Positions 7,912 through 16,479 of a stretch of 64,000 nt of DNA are shown here, in pieces. Location of the stretch: the NCBI GenBank assembly GCA_024809215.1, contig JANUBW010000008.1:310001-374000 (forward strand). The letters run 5' to 3'. The first letter of the stretch is position 1. Each line of letters begins with the position of its first letter. Below the pieces are notes generated by a model. The model searched no databases. It worked only from the letters and a program-made list of their open reading frames with translations, and had not been told where the DNA came from. The DNA comes from Niastella sp. OAS944 (GTDB lineage Bacteria > Bacteroidota > Bacteroidia > Chitinophagales > Chitinophagaceae). The position numbers and the translations under genes were made by a program.

Positions 7912-8111
7912 TGGTGGAAAGAGGTGGCGTTTAAAATACGCCATTTAAGGGAGAAAGAAGATGATGAAAATTACGAATTTTTTTACTTATAAACAAAGCC
8001 GGGTTCAAACCATATAAGTTTTAATTTTGACTTCGCCTGCTAAAAATTTGGTACGTTTTTTAGAAAAAAATGTTGTTGGTAAAAACAAGTTTTTTGTTTG
8101 TTTCGATGCAT

Positions 8112-8136
8112 TACATTTGCGACCCCTTTAAAGGGG
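8112..8136 (+). promoter_or_regulatory. Promoter and palindrome upstream of tex
   Basis: TACATTTG (8112-8119) fits TAnnTTTG, with TTTG-rich sequence about 15-20 bases upstream. A perfect 14-base palindrome, CCCCTTTAAAGGGG, occupies 8123-8136, exactly where transcription should begin, so it would form a 5'-terminal hairpin or an operator. Confidence 0.6.
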
Positions 8137-8179
8137 AGCAGGTTTGAACCGATATTAAAAAAACTGCAAATTCTAATAG

Positions 8180-10465
8180 ATGGAAGTAAAGTACATTCAG
8201 AAGATCGCTGAAAAATTATCATTCAGCATTAAGCAGGTCACGAATATTCATGACTTGCAAAGCGAAGGAGCAACCATTCCATTTATGGCCCGCTACCGTA
8301 AGGAAGCGACCGGCAATATGGATGAGGTGGGTATAACCAACGTGGTTGAGCAGATCGCTTATTTTTCTGAACTGGATAAACGCAAAGAAACGGTTGTTAA
8401 AACAATTGAAGGTTTGGGCAAATTAACGCCCGAATTAAAAGATCGTATTGAGAACTGTTACGATGCTACCGAACTGGAAGATATTTATCTTCCCTACAAA
8501 CCCAAACGCAAAACCAGAGCCACCCAGGCCATTGAAAAAGGACTGGAGCCATTGGCGAAACTTATTTTTGAACAGGGTGATGTAAATCTCGACGAAGTAG
8601 TTGCCCAATTCATAAACGAACAGGTAAAAGATGTAAAGGAAGCCATGCAGGGCGCCCGCGATATCATTGCCGAGTGGGTGAGTGAAAACGAGCAGGCGCG
8701 TAATAAGGTGCGCCAGGAGTTTACCGAAACAGCCAAGCTGAGCTCAAAAGTTCTCTCCAGCAAAAAAGAAGAAGAAGAAGCACAGAAGTACCGCGACTAT
8801 TTTGAATTCAATGAAAATCTGGCCGATAGCCCTTCTCACCGCATTTTGGCAATACGCCGTGCCGAAAAAGAAGGCTACCTGGTTATGGATATCAATATCG
8901 ACAAACAAACTGCTGTTGATGACCTCAACAGAACGTTTGTAAAAAGCAATACGCCATTAGCCAATGAAGTGAAAAAGGCGATTGACGATTCGTTCGACCG
9001 CCTGCTGAAACCTTCTATTGAAAATGAGTTTCGCCTGGCGAGCAAGAATAAAGCCGATGAAGAAGCTATTAACGTATTCGCAGAGAACCTGCGTCAGTTA
9101 TTACTGGCTTCGCCATTAGGTTCAAAAAAAGTACTGGCGCTTGACCCCGGTTTTCGTACCGGTTGTAAACTGGTTTGTTTAGATGCACAGGGCAACCTGG
9201 TATTCAATACTGCCATTTACCCACACCCGCCACAAAACGAATGGCAGAAGAGTGTGGCTGAATTGAAATTCCTGGTTGATAAATATGATATCGATGCTAT
9301 TGGTATTGGTAATGGTACTGCCGGTCGCGAAACCGAGCAACTGGTACGCAGCATCGACTTTGGCAAACAGGTAAGCGTATTTCAGGTAAATGAAAGCGGC
9401 GCTTCTATTTATTCAGCTTCAGAAGTTGCCCGTGAAGAATTCCCCGATCAGGATGTTACCGTACGTGGCGCTGTGAGCATTGGTCGCCGTTTGCTCGATC
9501 CGCTAAGCGAACTGGTTAAGATCGATCCTAAATCAATTGGCGTTGGCCAGTATCAGCACGATGTAAACCAAACCCGTCTAAAAGAAGCATTGGACAGGGT
9601 AGTAGAGAGTGCGGTGAACTTCGTAGGGGTTGATGTGAACACGGCTTCAAAACACCTGTTGGTATACGTATCAGGTTTAAGTAATACACTCGCTAAAAAT
9701 ATTGTTGAATACCGCGCTAAGAACGGTCCTTTCAAAACCCGCGAAGAGTTGAAGAAGGTGCCAATGATGGGGCCCAAATCATTTGAACAGTGTGCTGGTT
9801 TCTTACGCATTCCTGGTGCTGAAAACCCATTAGATAACTCATCGGTTCACCCTGAAAGTTATCACGTGGTTGAAGCCATGGCAAAAGACCTGCAGGCTTC
9901 ACTGGAAGACCTGATCAAAAAAGGCGAGCTGCGCAAGAAGATCAACAAAAAACAATACATCACTGAAAACATTGGTGAATACACTATCGATGATATCTTA
10001 AAAGAGTTGGAAAAACCTGGTCGTGACCCTCGTGCACAGATCGAGGAGTTCCGCTTCGATGATACCATTAAAGCTATTGAAGATGTAAAACCAGGTATGA
10101 CGGTACCGGGCATCGTTACCAACATTACCAACTTTGGGGTGTTTGTTGATATTGGCGTTAAACAGGATGGACTTGTGCATATTTCTCAATTGAGCAATAC
10201 GTATGTGAGTGATCCCAACGAGGTAGTGAAACTGCAGCAGAAGGTAATGGTTACTGTTTCTGAGGTTGATGTGCCCCGTAAAAGGATCTCGCTTACCATG
10301 AAAGACCAGGCCAAAGGTGGTGGTGGTGGTGAAAAACGCAGCAGCGGTGGTGGCGATCGCAAACAAGGTTCTGGCGGTGGCGCTAAAGGCCAGCCGAAAA
10401 AGCAGGAGCCGCTGAATCCGTTCCAGGCTAAGTTGGCTGAGTTGAAGAAGAAGTTTAATGATTAG
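8180..10465 (+). CDS. tex: Tex-family RNA-binding transcription accessory protein
   Basis: Cytosolic nucleic-acid-binding protein of the Tex/Spt6-like family, 761 residues, the usual length. In order it has an N-terminal helix-turn-helix region, a YqgF/RuvC-like domain starting near residue 320 (VLALDPGFRTGCK), helix-hairpin-helix repeats (LVYVSGLSNTLAKNIVEYR and the KVPMMGPKSFEQCAGFL segment), and an S1 RNA-binding domain at about 640-705 (GVFVDIGVKQDGLVHISQ). It ends in a glycine-rich basic tail (GGGGGEKRSSGGG) that many orthologues share in variable form. It has its own promoter at 8112 and a strong terminator at 10578-10614, so it is monocistronic. Its stop codon runs straight into a GTTAAC-family octamer array. 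Confidence 0.95.
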   Translation: MEVKYIQKIAEKLSFSIKQVTNIHDLQSEGATIPFMARYRKEATGNMDEVGITNVVEQIAYFSELDKRKETVVKTIEGLGKLTPELKDRIENCYDATELEDIYLPYKPKRKTRATQAIEKGLEPLAKLIFEQGDVNLDEVVAQFINEQVKDVKEAMQGARDIIAEWVSENEQARNKVRQEFTETAKLSSKVLSSKKEEEEAQKYRDYFEFNENLADSPSHRILAIRRAEKEGYLVMDINIDKQTAVDDLNRTFVKSNTPLANEVKKAIDDSFDRLLKPSIENEFRLASKNKADEEAINVFAENLRQLLLASPLGSKKVLALDPGFRTGCKLVCLDAQGNLVFNTAIYPHPPQNEWQKSVAELKFLVDKYDIDAIGIGNGTAGRETEQLVRSIDFGKQVSVFQVNESGASIYSASEVAREEFPDQDVTVRGAVSIGRRLLDPLSELVKIDPKSIGVGQYQHDVNQTRLKEALDRVVESAVNFVGVDVNTASKHLLVYVSGLSNTLAKNIVEYRAKNGPFKTREELKKVPMMGPKSFEQCAGFLRIPGAENPLDNSSVHPESYHVVEAMAKDLQASLEDLIKKGELRKKINKKQYITENIGEYTIDDILKELEKPGRDPRAQIEEFRFDDTIKAIEDVKPGMTVPGIVTNITNFGVFVDIGVKQDGLVHISQLSNTYVSDPNEVVKLQQKVMVTVSEVDVPRKRISLTMKDQAKGGGGGEKRSSGGGDRKQGSGGGAKGQPKKQEPLNPFQAKLAELKKKFND

Positions 10466-10555
10466 TTGACTGGTTAATCCCGATGCAATCGGGAACGAGT
10501 TAACAAGGAGTTGAAAAGTTGATAGAGTTTATAGAGTTGATAGAGGTAATACAGA
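10464..10555. repeat. Octamer array, GTTAAC/GTTGA family, after tex
   Basis: AGTTGACT, AGTTAACA and GTTGATAG words begin at the tex stop codon and continue to about 10555. A small CCCGAT/ATCGGG hairpin (10479-10493) lies inside. Confidence 0.7.
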
Positions 10556-10577
10556 AAACAACAATGTTTTTGAATAG

Positions 10578-10614
10578 AAGATCCCACGCCGGTTCTCGGG
10601 GTGGGATCTTTTTT
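10578..10614 (+). terminator. Rho-independent terminator of tex
   Basis: AAGATCCCAC (10578-10587) pairs with GTGGGATCTT (10601-10610), and the stem is extended inward by GCCG/CGGG-type pairs. It is followed by a run of T. A near-identical GATCCCAC stem forms the terminator at 13396-13427. Confidence 0.85.
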
Positions 10615-10617
10615 TAG

Positions 10618-10757
10618 GCTAGTGGTAAATGGTTAGTGACTAGTGGGCTTTTATTCGGAATTCGCTATTAAATGCATTTGCTTTCTATTTGTGACTTCTG
10701 GCTTCGCTACGCCCTGTATTTCCTTGTCAACATGTTAACTTGTGAACTTTTAATCGT
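10618..10757. repeat. Mixed word-repeat stretch with GTAGCGA core
   Basis: Left part repeats TAGTGG words (CTAGTGGTAAATGGTTAGTGACTAG-like). The right part has CAACATGTTAACTTGTGAACTT words. Between them, TCGCTAC at 10704-10710 is the complement of the GTAGCGA motif also seen at 39293, 48740 and 62615. No gene is seen here. Confidence 0.45.
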
Positions 10758-10789
10758 ACATTAAAGCAACCCTTTAAACCGGTTCTTTT

Positions 10790-11314
10790 ATGAAGAAATT
10801 CAAACAATTCGTTCTAAAACACAGAAAAGGATGGGGCCTTGGTATTGCCATTTACCAACTGATAGGCTCCCTGGTTATTTTCCTGCTTATGTACCTTAAC
10901 ATTCCGGAGTTAAATGCAGGCATAGTGTTGGTGCTGATACCGCTGATAGGTATTACACTTACAGGTTTTATTGCATCTATAATCTATTTCATAAAAGGAT
11001 ATACGCTGCGGTTCTTTACCTTGTCGAAGCTGAATTTTTGCTTTCAAATGTTGCAGATATCGGTAAAAGGCTTTGCCTTTGCGTTTTATTATGGCCCTTA
11101 CCTTGCCGTTGGGTTCGATAGCGAGATGTTCTTCAGAATAAAGTTTGAAATGCTGACTGCGAATTTCGGTTTACGGTTTGGCGAAACACAAGAACAATTT
11201 GTATTCATTAATTTAATTCCACTCATACCCATACTGGCCTTAAGATGGATAGAAAGAAACCCGGTAGAAGTTTCTGAATTTGAGAATTCATTTCTGGAAG
11301 AGCAACAAAGTTAG
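10790..11314 (+). CDS. Hypothetical integral membrane protein
   Basis: A 174-residue protein that I do not recognise. A short basic cytoplasmic N-terminus (MKKFKQFVLKHRKGW) precedes hydrophobic segments at roughly 18-38, 43-68 and 85-105, and a fourth near 138-152. The acidic C-terminus should be cytoplasmic. There is no lipobox or cleavable signal. It faces the anti-sigma factor gene and the two stop codons are separated only by an octamer array. Its stop codon is part of that array. Confidence 0.7.
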   Translation: MKKFKQFVLKHRKGWGLGIAIYQLIGSLVIFLLMYLNIPELNAGIVLVLIPLIGITLTGFIASIIYFIKGYTLRFFTLSKLNFCFQMLQISVKGFAFAFYYGPYLAVGFDSEMFFRIKFEMLTANFGLRFGETQEQFVFINLIPLIPILALRWIERNPVEVSEFENSFLEEQQS

Positions 11315-11369
11315 TTGACAAGTCAACTCTTCAACTAGTTAACTCTTCAACTAGTTAACTCATCAACTT
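11314..11369. repeat. Octamer array, GTTAAC family, between convergent genes
   Basis: Seven 8-base words (GTTGACAA, GTCAACTC, TTCAACTA, GTTAACTC and so on) fill the gap between the stops at 11314 and 11363. The 16 bases formed by TTCAACTA plus GTTAACTC occur twice in succession. Both flanking stop codons are embedded in the words. Confidence 0.85.
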
Positions 11370-11890
11370 GCCTCTTTATTCCTATATGCCTGTTTTTTAC
11401 GATTAAGATACATATCGAGTACAACCAATCCCAACACTACATTTATCATCATAAATATAGTAGTATAGGTAGTATTGAAGAACCCGCTGAAGTTTACATT
11501 ATTGAGTTTACTGAGATCAATTTGTGTGGAGCTTGTTGTTGCTGCCGACCAATTCACTTGTGCCATACCCGCAATAAGTAAACCGATAATACTGCATATA
11601 AAGAAACCGGCAATACCCCAAACGATCCTTTTATTGATGTACGATTTGGCGGCGGGTGCAATGTGATGTTTGCTAATGGCTTCCATTATGTTTTGGGTAA
11701 AGCGCATGGAAGGTTCATCGAGTTGCAGCTCGTGGCTCAACAGGTTCTGCAGTTCAAGCAGTTCCTGATATTTTGTTTTCCATTCCTGGTTGGTAGCAAT
11801 CAGTTCATTAATAAACAAGCGATCTTCTGCACTGCATCTGCCATCGATATACTCCCACAAACGTTCTTCTATATTCTGTTGCTTGCTCAT
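11363..11890 (-). CDS. Probable anti-sigma factor (membrane)
   Basis: A 175-residue protein encoded directly downstream of an ECF sigma factor gene. The N-terminal 85 residues are an acidic helical domain (ERLWEYIDGRCSAEDRLFINELIATN) resembling anti-sigma domains, without the HxxxCxxC zinc motif. Transmembrane segments follow at about 88-111 and 138-160, so the sigma-binding part would face the cytoplasm and the loop between would face the periplasm. Gene order and topology support the role; a family assignment by search is not possible here. Its TGA stop lies within an octamer array. Confidence 0.7.
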   Translation of the reverse strand: MSKQQNIEERLWEYIDGRCSAEDRLFINELIATNQEWKTKYQELLELQNLLSHELQLDEPSMRFTQNIMEAISKHHIAPAAKSYINKRIVWGIAGFFICSIIGLLIAGMAQVNWSAATTSSTQIDLSKLNNVNFSGFFNTTYTTIFMMINVVLGLVVLDMYLNRKKQAYRNKEAS

Positions 11891-11959
11891 TGTTTTGTGT
11901 TTTAGTTTAATTTTTGACCAGGGCCTTTGGCCCTTATTGTTTAGGCCTCGGGCCTCCCC

Positions 11960-11996
11960 GGCCCCCTCCCCAACCCCTCCCCCGGTGGGGGAGGGG
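11960..11996. repeat. GC-rich palindromic interspersed repeat (copy 1)
   Basis: A C-tract/G-tract element between the sigma and anti-sigma genes, far more GC-rich than its surroundings. The arms CCCCTCCCCC and GGGGGAGGGG are complementary, and four G-runs lie on the minus strand. The reverse complement matches 43866-43903 almost base for base. Confidence 0.8.
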
Positions 11997-12014
11997 CTAC
12001 CATGCTAAGGAATT

Positions 12015-12066
12015 AACTCGTCAACTTGTTAACTTGTCAACTCGTTAACTTGTTAACTCGTCAACT
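12015..12066. repeat. Octamer array, AACTNGTY family, overlapping the sigma factor 3' end
   Basis: Units AACTCGTC, AACTTGTT, AACTTGTC, AACTCGTT, AACTTGTT and AACTCGTC follow one another with an exact 8-base period. The last residues and the stop codon of the sigma factor gene (12045) are encoded by these words. Confidence 0.85.
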
Positions 12067-12629
12067 ATTTCCGAATAATACCTCTCCATCTTCTCCTTTA
12101 ACCTAACCCTTGCTCTATGCAATTTTACCTTTGCGGTATTGGGGTCTATGCCAATTATCCTGCCTATTTCTTCGAGGCTTTGTTCGGCCTGATAAAATAA
12201 TGTAATAATACGGGCATCGTCAACACTCAATAATTTAATGGCTTCATTAATGGCCTTTGCTTTTGATTTCTGCTCTACCTGGTTTGCCTTGAACGCTGAG
12301 TTCTGATTATCTGCCGCTTCAAAGATATGTTCATTGTCGAGCGAGTGAATGGTCACTTTCTTTTTGCGTAAAAAGGTTATACAGGTAGTGGTAACAATGG
12401 TATACAGCCAGGTGCTGAACTTCGATTCGCCCCGGAAGTCGGCCAGGCTACGGTATGCTTTTACAAATACGTCCTGGGAAATTTCTTCGGCGTCTTCGCG
12501 GTTGGGCGTATAGCGCAGGGCAATGGTAAAAACGAAATTCTGGTATCGTTTTACCAAATGGGCGTACAGCGCCTGTTCGCCGCGCAGCACTCTGTCTATT
12601 ATTTCATTATCACCCGGTCCGGTTTGCAT
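12045..12629 (-). CDS. ECF-type RNA polymerase sigma factor
   Basis: A 194-residue sigma-70-family factor of extracytoplasmic-function type. Region 2 spans about 22-90, with the core-binding NREDAEEISQDVFVKAYRSL and the DNA-melting segment FSTWLYTIVTTTCITFLRK. Region 4 is at about 130-185, with the helix-turn-helix QSLEEIGRIIGIDPNTAKVKLHRARVRL. It directs polymerase to promoters in response to a signal presumably sensed by the downstream anti-sigma factor, 154 bases away on the same strand. It is divergent from the DUF6249 gene. Its last six codons (VDELTS) and stop are made of a GTTAAC-family octamer array, which suggests that the array replaced the native 3' end. Confidence 0.93.
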   Translation of the reverse strand: MQTGPGDNEIIDRVLRGEQALYAHLVKRYQNFVFTIALRYTPNREDAEEISQDVFVKAYRSLADFRGESKFSTWLYTIVTTTCITFLRKKKVTIHSLDNEHIFEAADNQNSAFKANQVEQKSKAKAINEAIKLLSVDDARIITLFYQAEQSLEEIGRIIGIDPNTAKVKLHRARVRLKEKMERYYSEIVDELTS

Positions 12630-12856
12630 TATTGAGAAGTATGACGATGTAAAAATTATTTAGGTTACAGCCAAAGGGCAGTAGTTGTGCCGGAAAATTG
12701 GGCCTTTGATTATCAGTAGTTTATTTAGGGTAAATAATTCAGAACTGTACGGTTTCGATACTTTCCCTGTTCATTTATGAAAAAAATGTTTCGGGAACTG
12801 TAACCACGGAAAAACTGCAGTAGTCATAGATGTATAGAATTTAAAAATTAAAAACT

Positions 12857-13213
12857 ATGGATAAAGGAGTATTAGCAATCGTTTGGTTAATGGTTTCCTC
12901 TTTAGCATTGTTCATCCTCATCTTCGGTATCAGGTATTTAATGAGCCGCGAAAATCTTGCCATGCTAGAAAAAGGCCTGAACCCTAAAGAAAAGGTAAAT
13001 CGCCCTGCACCATATACCAATTTAAAATGGGGTTTGCTTTTAATGGGCGCCGGTATTGGTTTGGCCCTGGCATATATTATTACACAGTACGTGCTGCATG
13101 ATCGTGATAACCCGGCTTTGTGGTTTGCGTTTATTGCTATTGGTGGTGGTGCTGGTTTAATTGCTTCGTATAAGGTGGAGAAGAAAGAGTTGCTTGATAA
13201 GGAGGTGAGTTAA
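12857..13213 (+). CDS. DUF6249-like membrane protein
   Basis: A 118-residue protein with hydrophobic segments at about 5-25, 53-75 and 86-104. A cytoplasmic loop, SRENLAMLEKGLNPKEKVNRP, follows the first segment, an arrangement seen in the DUF6249 family of small Bacteroidota membrane proteins. No biochemical role is known to me. It diverges from the ECF sigma factor gene, which suggests that it belongs to the same regulatory unit. Its TAA stop is the first word of an octamer array. Confidence 0.7.
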   Translation: MDKGVLAIVWLMVSSLALFILIFGIRYLMSRENLAMLEKGLNPKEKVNRPAPYTNLKWGLLLMGAGIGLALAYIITQYVLHDRDNPALWFAFIAIGGGAGLIASYKVEKKELLDKEVS

Positions 13214-13498
13214 CAAGTTGACGAGTTAACAAGTTAACAAGAAGTTGAAAAGGTGATAAAGCTGATGTAGTTGATAAAGGAAGAATACAAGTTGATGAGT
13301 TAACTGCCTCACTAGCCTTTAACCACTTACTATTAGCCCCAACTTACAAACTGAATAACCGAACAACTCAATAACTGAATACCAACCAACAAAAAAAGAT
13401 CCCACTCATTTAACCGAGTGGGATCTTCTATGTAAAAACAATCTTGTATCAGCTTTTCAACTCCTCGTCAACTCGTCAACTTGTTAACTCGTCAACTC
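13208..13498. repeat. Composite word-array region between convergent genes
   Basis: AGTTAACA/AGTTGACG octamers start at the DUF6249 stop (13208-13240). GTTGATAAAG words follow to about 13300, ACTGAATA octamers occupy 13349-13383, then comes the terminator at 13396-13427. Finally the complementary CAACTCGT/TAACTCGT octamers (13458-13498) run to the stop codon of the protease gene. Confidence 0.8.
13396..13427. terminator. Bidirectional terminator between DUF6249 and protease genes
   Basis: AAGATCCCACTC (13396-13407) pairs with GAGTGGGATCTT (13416-13427). It is preceded by an A-run, so it is strongest for the minus-strand protease gene. Confidence 0.8.
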
Positions 13499-15083
13499 AC
13501 TTCTTCATTTCAACAAGCGCCTTCGAAATAGCCGCATCATCTGCATTGCTCACTTCATAATAACCTTCCATTCGCCAAATCTGGCGGGCCAGCCAGGTTT
13601 TAATACGTTTCTCTATCTCCAGCTTATCGCGTTCGGGAACGGTTTGCACATTGATGCTGCTCTTGCCGGCATAAGTTACCAGGCTGTTCCAGGCGGTGCG
13701 GGTATCGTTATAACGACGGGCAAAATCGGCCGGGGTTTTAAACTGGTCAAAGTATGCTTTGTTTTGTTGGTAGTATGTATAAATGAATTTGCTGAACAGC
13801 TGGTTGTCGAACAGCACATATACATTGCTTGAGAAAGTAGCCGTATCAAATGGAATAAACACATCGGGGGTAATACCACCGCCGCCATATACAATATGAC
13901 CGCTCCTGGTTTTGAATGCGGGGCCGGTATGTTTTGTTACCGTATCGCCATTTACCAGTTCGCCATTCTCAAAACGTTCGGCCAGCTCATCATTATAAGC
14001 ATCTCGGCCTTTGTTGTATGGCTTTTGAATATTACGGCCAATAGGTGTATAGTAACGGGCAACGGTTAGGCGTAGGGCCGAACCATCGCTGAGGTCGTAT
14101 TGTTCCTGTACAAGTCCTTTACCAAAAGTACGGCGGCCAATGATGGTAGCGCGGTCCCAGTCTTGCAGGGCGCCGGCCACTACTTCACTGGCTGAGGCTG
14201 AGCTTTCGTCAACCAGCAATACCAGTTTACCGGTTTCAAAAAGGCCGGGGCGTTTGCAACGGTATTCAATTTTGTCCTGTTTATTGCCTTGCGTATATAC
14301 GATCAGTCGTTCGTCGTCGAGGAATTCATCGGCAATATCGGTGGCTTCGGTAAGTATACCGCCGCCATTGCCGCGCAGGTCGAAGATGAGTTTCTTCATG
14401 CCTTTCTTTTGAAGTTCTTCCATAGCCCTCATAAACTCCTCGTAGGTAGTGCCGGCGAACTTATTCAGGTGAATGTAACCGGTAGTGGTGTCAATCATGT
14501 AGGCCGCATCAACTGAATATAAGGGAATGGTGCCACGGGTAATGGCTGCACTTATTTGTTTGCCATTGCGCAGTACGGTTACGTTCACTTTGCTGCCGCC
14601 CACACCCCGTAAAAGGTTCTTTATTTTATCGCCGTTGATGTTTTTACCAGCTACGGCCGAGTCGCCTACTTTCAGGAATTTATCGCCCACCTGCAGGCCG
14701 GCCTTATCGCTGGGGCCGTCGCTCAGCACATTGGTAACATGTACGGTGTCGTCGATGATGAAAAATTCTACGCCAATACCTTCAAAGTTTCCTTGCAGAT
14801 CTTCGTTTATTTCTTCCACGTTTGAAGCGGGTATAAACACCGAGTGGGGATCAAGGTGCGCCAGCATGGCCTGTATGGCTTCATCGGCCAGGGTATCGGT
14901 ATTTACTTTATCAACATATTTCAAATTTACCAGGTCAACTACTTCCTGCAGAACCGAGCGTTTGCCTCTGTTAAAAATGCCGCGTGAGTTGGGAATATTA
15001 TTCCTTAAAGCCGAACCAATCATCATACCCAGGACCAAAACCAAGGAGAATAACAGTGGCATCCATACTTGAAGTCTTTTCAT
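13497..15083 (-). CDS. S41 carboxyl-terminal processing protease
   Basis: Periplasmic or membrane-anchored serine protease of the CtpA/Prc family, 528 residues. An N-terminal hydrophobic anchor lies at about 7-26, a PDZ domain at about 85-175 (GNFEGIGVEFFI; GPSDKAGLQVGDKFLKVG), and the S41 core at about 195-345. The catalytic Ser is S295 in DESSASASE and the general-base Lys is K322 in FGKGLVQEQ, both in the order expected. The C-terminal 150 residues are helical. Such enzymes trim or degrade envelope proteins from the C-terminus. It appears monocistronic. The stop codon abuts an octamer array. Confidence 0.95.
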   Translation of the reverse strand: MKRLQVWMPLLFSLVLVLGMMIGSALRNNIPNSRGIFNRGKRSVLQEVVDLVNLKYVDKVNTDTLADEAIQAMLAHLDPHSVFIPASNVEEINEDLQGNFEGIGVEFFIIDDTVHVTNVLSDGPSDKAGLQVGDKFLKVGDSAVAGKNINGDKIKNLLRGVGGSKVNVTVLRNGKQISAAITRGTIPLYSVDAAYMIDTTTGYIHLNKFAGTTYEEFMRAMEELQKKGMKKLIFDLRGNGGGILTEATDIADEFLDDERLIVYTQGNKQDKIEYRCKRPGLFETGKLVLLVDESSASASEVVAGALQDWDRATIIGRRTFGKGLVQEQYDLSDGSALRLTVARYYTPIGRNIQKPYNKGRDAYNDELAERFENGELVNGDTVTKHTGPAFKTRSGHIVYGGGGITPDVFIPFDTATFSSNVYVLFDNQLFSKFIYTYYQQNKAYFDQFKTPADFARRYNDTRTAWNSLVTYAGKSSINVQTVPERDKLEIEKRIKTWLARQIWRMEGYYEVSNADDAAISKALVEMKK

Positions 15084-15545
15084 CTGAAATTGTATAGTTT
15101 GTTTTAATAAGGCCGGTGGGGTAGACTGCCCCCCACGATATGTACCACAAATACCGCCTTTTTTATTTACAAATGCGTTAGTTTTTAAATAAAATACGTT
15201 TAAGCAACAATTTCACCTGCCTGGCGTACTTACAAGCGCGTATAAATATGTGTTAAAGCGACAATACGCCCGGCTGAAATTGATTTCCATCAACCTGGTA
15301 CTGTCAGTGATTTTGCCGGAGTTGCAAAGAAACAGCATCGCAAGGGATAGAAATCTTTAAAATTTCGGCGAAGTTCATAATTAATTTGCAAGTAACGTTT
15401 TTTTGTTTTGAATGGTTACAGGCCGCATGATAGCGGCACTTCAAACAAATAAGAGGTAAGGGTAGCAGGCTGTAATTCAGGCTGTTTGCGTTTTTATGCA
15501 AGGTATATGCCTGGCTTTCAGCATGGTTGTTTCAGCTATGCGTCT
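15084..15545. other. Gene-free stretch upstream of the kinase/murQ genes
   Basis: I see no convincing gene here. A GTGGGG/CCCCAC inverted repeat at about 15117-15138 lies just upstream of the protease gene. A 65-codon minus-strand frame (15304-15501) has no start context or domain. Confidence 0.5.
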
Positions 15546-15553
15546 TACCTTCG
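15546..15553 (+). promoter_or_regulatory. Promoter-like box TACCTTCG
   Basis: A one-base variant of TAnnTTTG, 70 bases before the kinase gene. The same variant, TACCTTCG, occurs before the receptor-like gene at 4344-4351. Confidence 0.4.
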
Positions 15554-15622
15554 CACGATGGCTATGTGTATAAATGAGCCTGCAACAAGGGTTTGGAATT
15601 ATACGATTAAACGGTTATAAAT

Positions 15623-16468
15623 ATGGCAATACTGCTGGCTGATAGTGGGGCAACCAAATGTGAATGGTTTCTGGCAGAATCAAAGGAACGTACTCAATCG
15701 GTTTTTACTCAGGGAATAAGTCCGTATTTTTTTAATACGGAAAAAACGGTGGCTTTATTACAGCAGGAATTATTGCCACAACTGCCGGCTTCAACAGTAA
15801 TTGACGAGATCCATTATTACGGAACCGGAATGCGTAACCCGGTCAATGTTGATATGGTGCGAACATCACTGGCAAGTGTTTTTAGCAAGGCCGAAATTGA
15901 AGTGAGTGATGATATGTTAGCTGCCGCCAGGGCCCTCAATGGCCGTAAAGCAGGGCTGGCATGCAACCTGGGAACAGGTTCTTTTGCGGTTTACTACGAT
16001 GGCAACACTATAACCAAACAGGCGCCGGGCATTGGGTACATTTTGGGTGATGAAGGAAGTGGGGCCTACCTTGGTAAAAAAGTACTTCAATACTATTTGT
16101 ACAATACGTTCGACGAAGAGCTGCGTTATAAATTCGAATCAAGATATAGTGCATCACCCGTTGATATATTGGAGAATGTTTACCGGAAGCCGCTGGCAAA
16201 CAGGTACATGGCCTCTTTTTGCCTGTTTTTGTCGGAGAACAGAGGGCACTATATGATTGAAAATATCATAGAAGACGGTTTGAATGATTTCTTTTTTAAC
16301 CATTTATGTAAGTTTTCCGAAAGCTGGAGCAGCCCCATACATTTTGTAGGCGGCGTGGCTTTTGCGTTTCATGACCTTATCAATGAGCTTTGTCATTCTT
16401 ACGAGTTTGAACAGGGAAAGATCATGAAAGGTGCCATGGAAGGTTTGATCCAATACCATGTACATTAA
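15623..16468 (+). CDS. BadF/BadG-type sugar kinase (N-acetylglucosamine/MurNAc kinase-like)
   Basis: A 281-residue ASKHA-fold ATPase of the BadF/BadG/BcrA/BcrD family. The phosphate-1 loop is LLADSGATKCEWF at residues 4-16, phosphate-2 is CNLGTGSFAVYYDG near 114-127, and the conserved GDEGSGAYLGKK is near 141-152. Family members include GlcNAc kinase and MurNAc kinase. The next gene, 11 bases downstream, is murQ, so phosphorylation of amino sugars released from peptidoglycan (giving MurNAc-6-phosphate for MurQ) is the likely role. The substrate preference is inference from context. Confidence 0.85.
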   Translation: MAILLADSGATKCEWFLAESKERTQSVFTQGISPYFFNTEKTVALLQQELLPQLPASTVIDEIHYYGTGMRNPVNVDMVRTSLASVFSKAEIEVSDDMLAAARALNGRKAGLACNLGTGSFAVYYDGNTITKQAPGIGYILGDEGSGAYLGKKVLQYYLYNTFDEELRYKFESRYSASPVDILENVYRKPLANRYMASFCLFLSENRGHYMIENIIEDGLNDFFFNHLCKFSESWSSPIHFVGGVAFAFHDLINELCHSYEFEQGKIMKGAMEGLIQYHVH

Positions 16469-16479
16469 AAAACCTTATT

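Noticed and set aside
15304-15501. 65-codon minus-strand frame upstream of the sugar kinase
   Set aside because: Low-quality composition, no promoter or partner, and it faces away from neighbouring genes without a terminator.
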